Assembly: GCA_937871735.1 (NCBI GenBank) | Contig: CALMOI010000265.1 | Span: forward strand, 1 to 7,148 | Length of the DNA stretch: 7,148 nucleotides | Origin: an uncultured Comamonadaceae bacterium | GTDB taxonomy: Bacteria; Pseudomonadota; Gammaproteobacteria; Burkholderiales; Burkholderiaceae_C | Reading direction: 5' to 3' | Part shown: positions 4,990-7,148 of the stretch, in pieces | How positions within the stretch are numbered: position 1 is the first letter of the stretch | How the letters are laid out: every line of letters starts with the position of its first letter | Program-made: the position numbers and the translations under genes | The notes under the pieces: model-generated | What the model saw: only the letters and a program-made list of their open reading frames with translations | The model's database searches: none | Told to the model about the DNA's origin: nothing

Positions 4990-7148
4990 TTACAGCGTGC
5001 GGGCGATTTCCTTGATTTCAAAGAATTCCAACTGATCCCCGATGGAGATGTCGTTGTAGTTCTTGAGCTTGACACCGCACTCGAAGCCTTCTTTGACTTC
5101 GCGCACATCGTCCTTCATCCGCTTGAGCGAATCGAGCTCGCCGGTGTAGACCACGATGTTGTTGCGCAGCAAACGGAAGTGTGCGTTGCGGTTCACGAAG
5201 CCCGAGGTCACCATACAACCGGCGACCGTACCAATCTTCGAGGCCACGAACACGGTGCGAATCTCGGCAGTACCGATGACCTCTTCGCGCTTGTCCGGGG
5301 TCAACATGCCCGACATGGCAACCTTCAGCTCGTCCACAGCGTCATAAATGATGCTGTAGTAGCGAACGTCCACGCCAGCGTGTTCGGCCAACTTGCGCGC
5401 TTGGGCATCGGCACGGGTGTTGAAACCAATGATGATGGCCTTGGAGGCAATCGCCAAGTTCACGTCCGATTCACTGATACCACCCACAGCGGTGTAGACC
5501 ATCTGCACCTTGACTTCGTCGGTCGAGAGCTTGAGCAGCGATTGCGACAGGGCTTCTTGCGAACCTTGCACGTCGGCCTTGACGATGATGGGCAGCATCT
5601 TGACCTCGCCAGCCGTCATGTCGGAGAACATGTTCTCCAGCTTGGCGGCTTGTTGCTTGGCCAGCTTGGTGTTGCGGAACTTGCCAGCGCGGTAGGTGGC
5701 GATTTCACGGGCACGACGTTCATCGGTCATGACCATGAATTCGTCGCCAGCTTGCGGTACTTCGGTCAAACCTTGGATTTCCACCGGAATCGATGGGCCA
5801 GCGGTTTTGATCGATTTGCCGTTTTCGTCCAGCATGGCGCGCACGCGGCCATAGGTTTGGCCTGCCAGCACCACATCGCCGGTCTTGAGCGTACCGGACT
5901 GCACCAACACGGTGGCCACAGGGCCACGGCCCTTGTCCAAACGCGCTTCGACCACCAGGCCCTTGGCCATGGCGTCGACCGGTGCCTTGACCTCCAGCAC
6001 TTCGGCTTGCCGCAGCACTTGTTCCCGCAGCTCGTCGATACCTTGACCGGTTCTGGCCGACACGGTCACGAACGGTGACGGGCCACCGAACTCTTCGGGC
6101 ACCACGTCTTCCACCACCAGCTCTTGCTTGACGCGATCGGGGTTGGCACCGGGCTTGTCGATCTTGTTGATCGCCACCACGATAGGGACTCCCGCCGCCT
6201 TAGCGTGCTTGATAGCTTCTTTGGTTTGCGGCATCACGCCGTCGTCAGCAGCCACCACCAAGATCACGATGTCAGTCGCTTTGGCACCGCGAGCACGCAT
6301 GGCGGTGAACGCCTCGTGACCCGGGGTGTCCAAGAACGAAACCATGCCGCGCGGTGTCTCGACGTGGTAAGCGCCAATGTGTTGGGTAATGCCACCCGCT
6401 TCGCCTGCGGCCACTTTGGCGCGGCGAATGTAGTCCAGCAGCGAGGTCTTACCGTGGTCAACGTGGCCCATGACGGTCACGACTGGCGCACGCGGCACCG
6501 ACTCGGCTTGCTGGCCAGAAACTTCTTCAACAGTGAAGGCTTCCGGATCGTCCAGCGCAGCAACAACTGCTTTGTGACCCAACTCTTCCACCACGATCAT
6601 GGCGGTGTCTTGGTCCAGCGGCTGGTTGATGGTGACCATCTGACCCAGCTTCATCAACTGCTTGATCACTTCCGAGGCCTTGATCGCCATCTTGTGCGCC
6701 AATTCGGCCACCGTAATGGTTTCAGGCACGTGCACTTCCAAAGTCCGAATTTCGGGCTGGTTGGATTGCTGCTGGAAGTCATTGCGGTCACGGTCACCGC
6801 CACGGCGACCGCCGCCACGCGGGCCACTGCGCCAGTTGTTGCCATTGCGGCCCACGCCGCCACTGGAATCACCGCGTGTCGGAATGGCTTTCTTCTTGGC
6901 AGGATCGCCCGCCCAGCTCGACGAGAGCTTGGCTGACTTCACTTCCTTGTTGCCACCGGGGCCTGCGGGTGCAGGCGCGGCAGCCGGAGCTTGCGCGCCA
7001 CCAGCACGGTTGTTACCACCTGCTGCCGGAGCGCCTGCGGGCTTGTGCAGCGTGCCCTTCATGCCGGGCTTGGCTTCTTCCGGCTTGGGAGTGGGCTTAG
7101 GCTCTTCGGGCTTTTTAGCAGCGACCAGCACGCGCTTGGGCGCATTCA
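4990..7148 (-). CDS. infB: Translation initiation factor IF-2, N-terminus cut by window edge
   Basis: IF2 is the GTPase that places fMet-tRNA on the 30S subunit and promotes subunit joining. The frame is open to the right edge; 718 residues are present (numbered here from the first complete codon, at 7146), and roughly 200-250 N-terminal residues are probably missing by family length. A Lys/Pro/Glu-, Ala/Pro- and then Arg/Gly-rich linker (about 1-125) precedes an IF2_N domain (135-190, ITVAELAHKMAIKASEVIKQL). The G domain has G1 GHVDHGKTS (227-235), G2 GGITQH (251-256), G3 DTPGH (273-277), G4 NKID (327-330) and G5 SAR (363-365). Then come domain II (about 394-480), domain III (IIVKADVQGSQEAL from about 520) and the fMet-tRNA-binding C-terminal domain (from about 625), with the GFECG...YND motif. 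The end at RTL is normal. It is the first visible gene of the minus-strand cluster; nusA usually lies upstream. Confidence 0.97.
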   Translation of the reverse strand, partial: NAPKRVLVAAKKPEEPKPTPKPEEAKPGMKGTLHKPAGAPAAGGNNRAGGAQAPAAAPAPAGPGGNKEVKSAKLSSSWAGDPAKKKAIPTRGDSSGGVGRNGNNWRSGPRGGGRRGGDRDRNDFQQQSNQPEIRTLEVHVPETITVAELAHKMAIKASEVIKQLMKLGQMVTINQPLDQDTAMIVVEELGHKAVVAALDDPEAFTVEEVSGQQAESVPRAPVVTVMGHVDHGKTSLLDYIRRAKVAAGEAGGITQHIGAYHVETPRGMVSFLDTPGHEAFTAMRARGAKATDIVILVVAADDGVMPQTKEAIKHAKAAGVPIVVAINKIDKPGANPDRVKQELVVEDVVPEEFGGPSPFVTVSARTGQGIDELREQVLRQAEVLEVKAPVDAMAKGLVVEARLDKGRGPVATVLVQSGTLKTGDVVLAGQTYGRVRAMLDENGKSIKTAGPSIPVEIQGLTEVPQAGDEFMVMTDERRAREIATYRAGKFRNTKLAKQQAAKLENMFSDMTAGEVKMLPIIVKADVQGSQEALSQSLLKLSTDEVKVQMVYTAVGGISESDVNLAIASKAIIIGFNTRADAQARKLAEHAGVDVRYYSIIYDAVDELKVAMSGMLTPDKREEVIGTAEIRTVFVASKIGTVAGCMVTSGFVNRNAHFRLLRNNIVVYTGELDSLKRMKDDVREVKEGFECGVKLKNYNDISIGDQLEFFEIKEIARTL

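Noticed and set aside
5179..6936. Two long plus-strand frames (5179-6078 and 6124-6936) antisense to infB
   Set aside because: Both lie opposite the conserved IF2 domains and have shadow-type composition, without a ribosome binding site or domain evidence.

Overview
The window is a compact stretch of core translation and ribosome-biogenesis genes from a proteobacterial chromosome. GC-rich codon use and the protein sequences suggest a betaproteobacterium, most likely Burkholderiales and probably Comamonadaceae-like; this is inferred from family resemblance, not from a database search. Coding density is very high and no intergenic gap exceeds about 90 bp. I see no mobile elements, CRISPR arrays, tRNA or rRNA genes, or integration scars.

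Layout. At the left edge, the first six codons of a minus-strand gene that looks like ratA face away from plus-strand smpB (97-573), the tmRNA partner protein. smpB converges on a minus-strand gene for a 3-hydroxyisobutyryl-CoA hydrolase-like crotonase-fold enzyme (607-1701). The rest of the window is one minus-strand run, in transcription order: infB (IF2, N-terminus cut by the right edge), rbfA, truB and typA/bipA. The gaps are 27, 2 and 9 nt, so these four are very probably co-transcribed. A strong hairpin with a short T tract (1730-1760) follows typA and should end most of that transcript before the acyl-CoA gene.

Function. infB, rbfA, truB and typA supply initiation factor 2, a 30S maturation factor, the tRNA pseudouridine-55 synthase and a ribosome-associated GTPase. 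smpB acts in rescue of stalled ribosomes. The hydrolase-like gene is the metabolic outlier. It follows the terminator and may have its own weak promoter in the terminator tail.

I did not find an undescribed biological system. The points most worth a second look are the terminator/possible promoter overlap at 1727-1760, the start-site choices for the hydrolase and ratA-like genes, the lack of Shine-Dalgarno sequences before smpB and rbfA, and the metabolic gene among translation genes.
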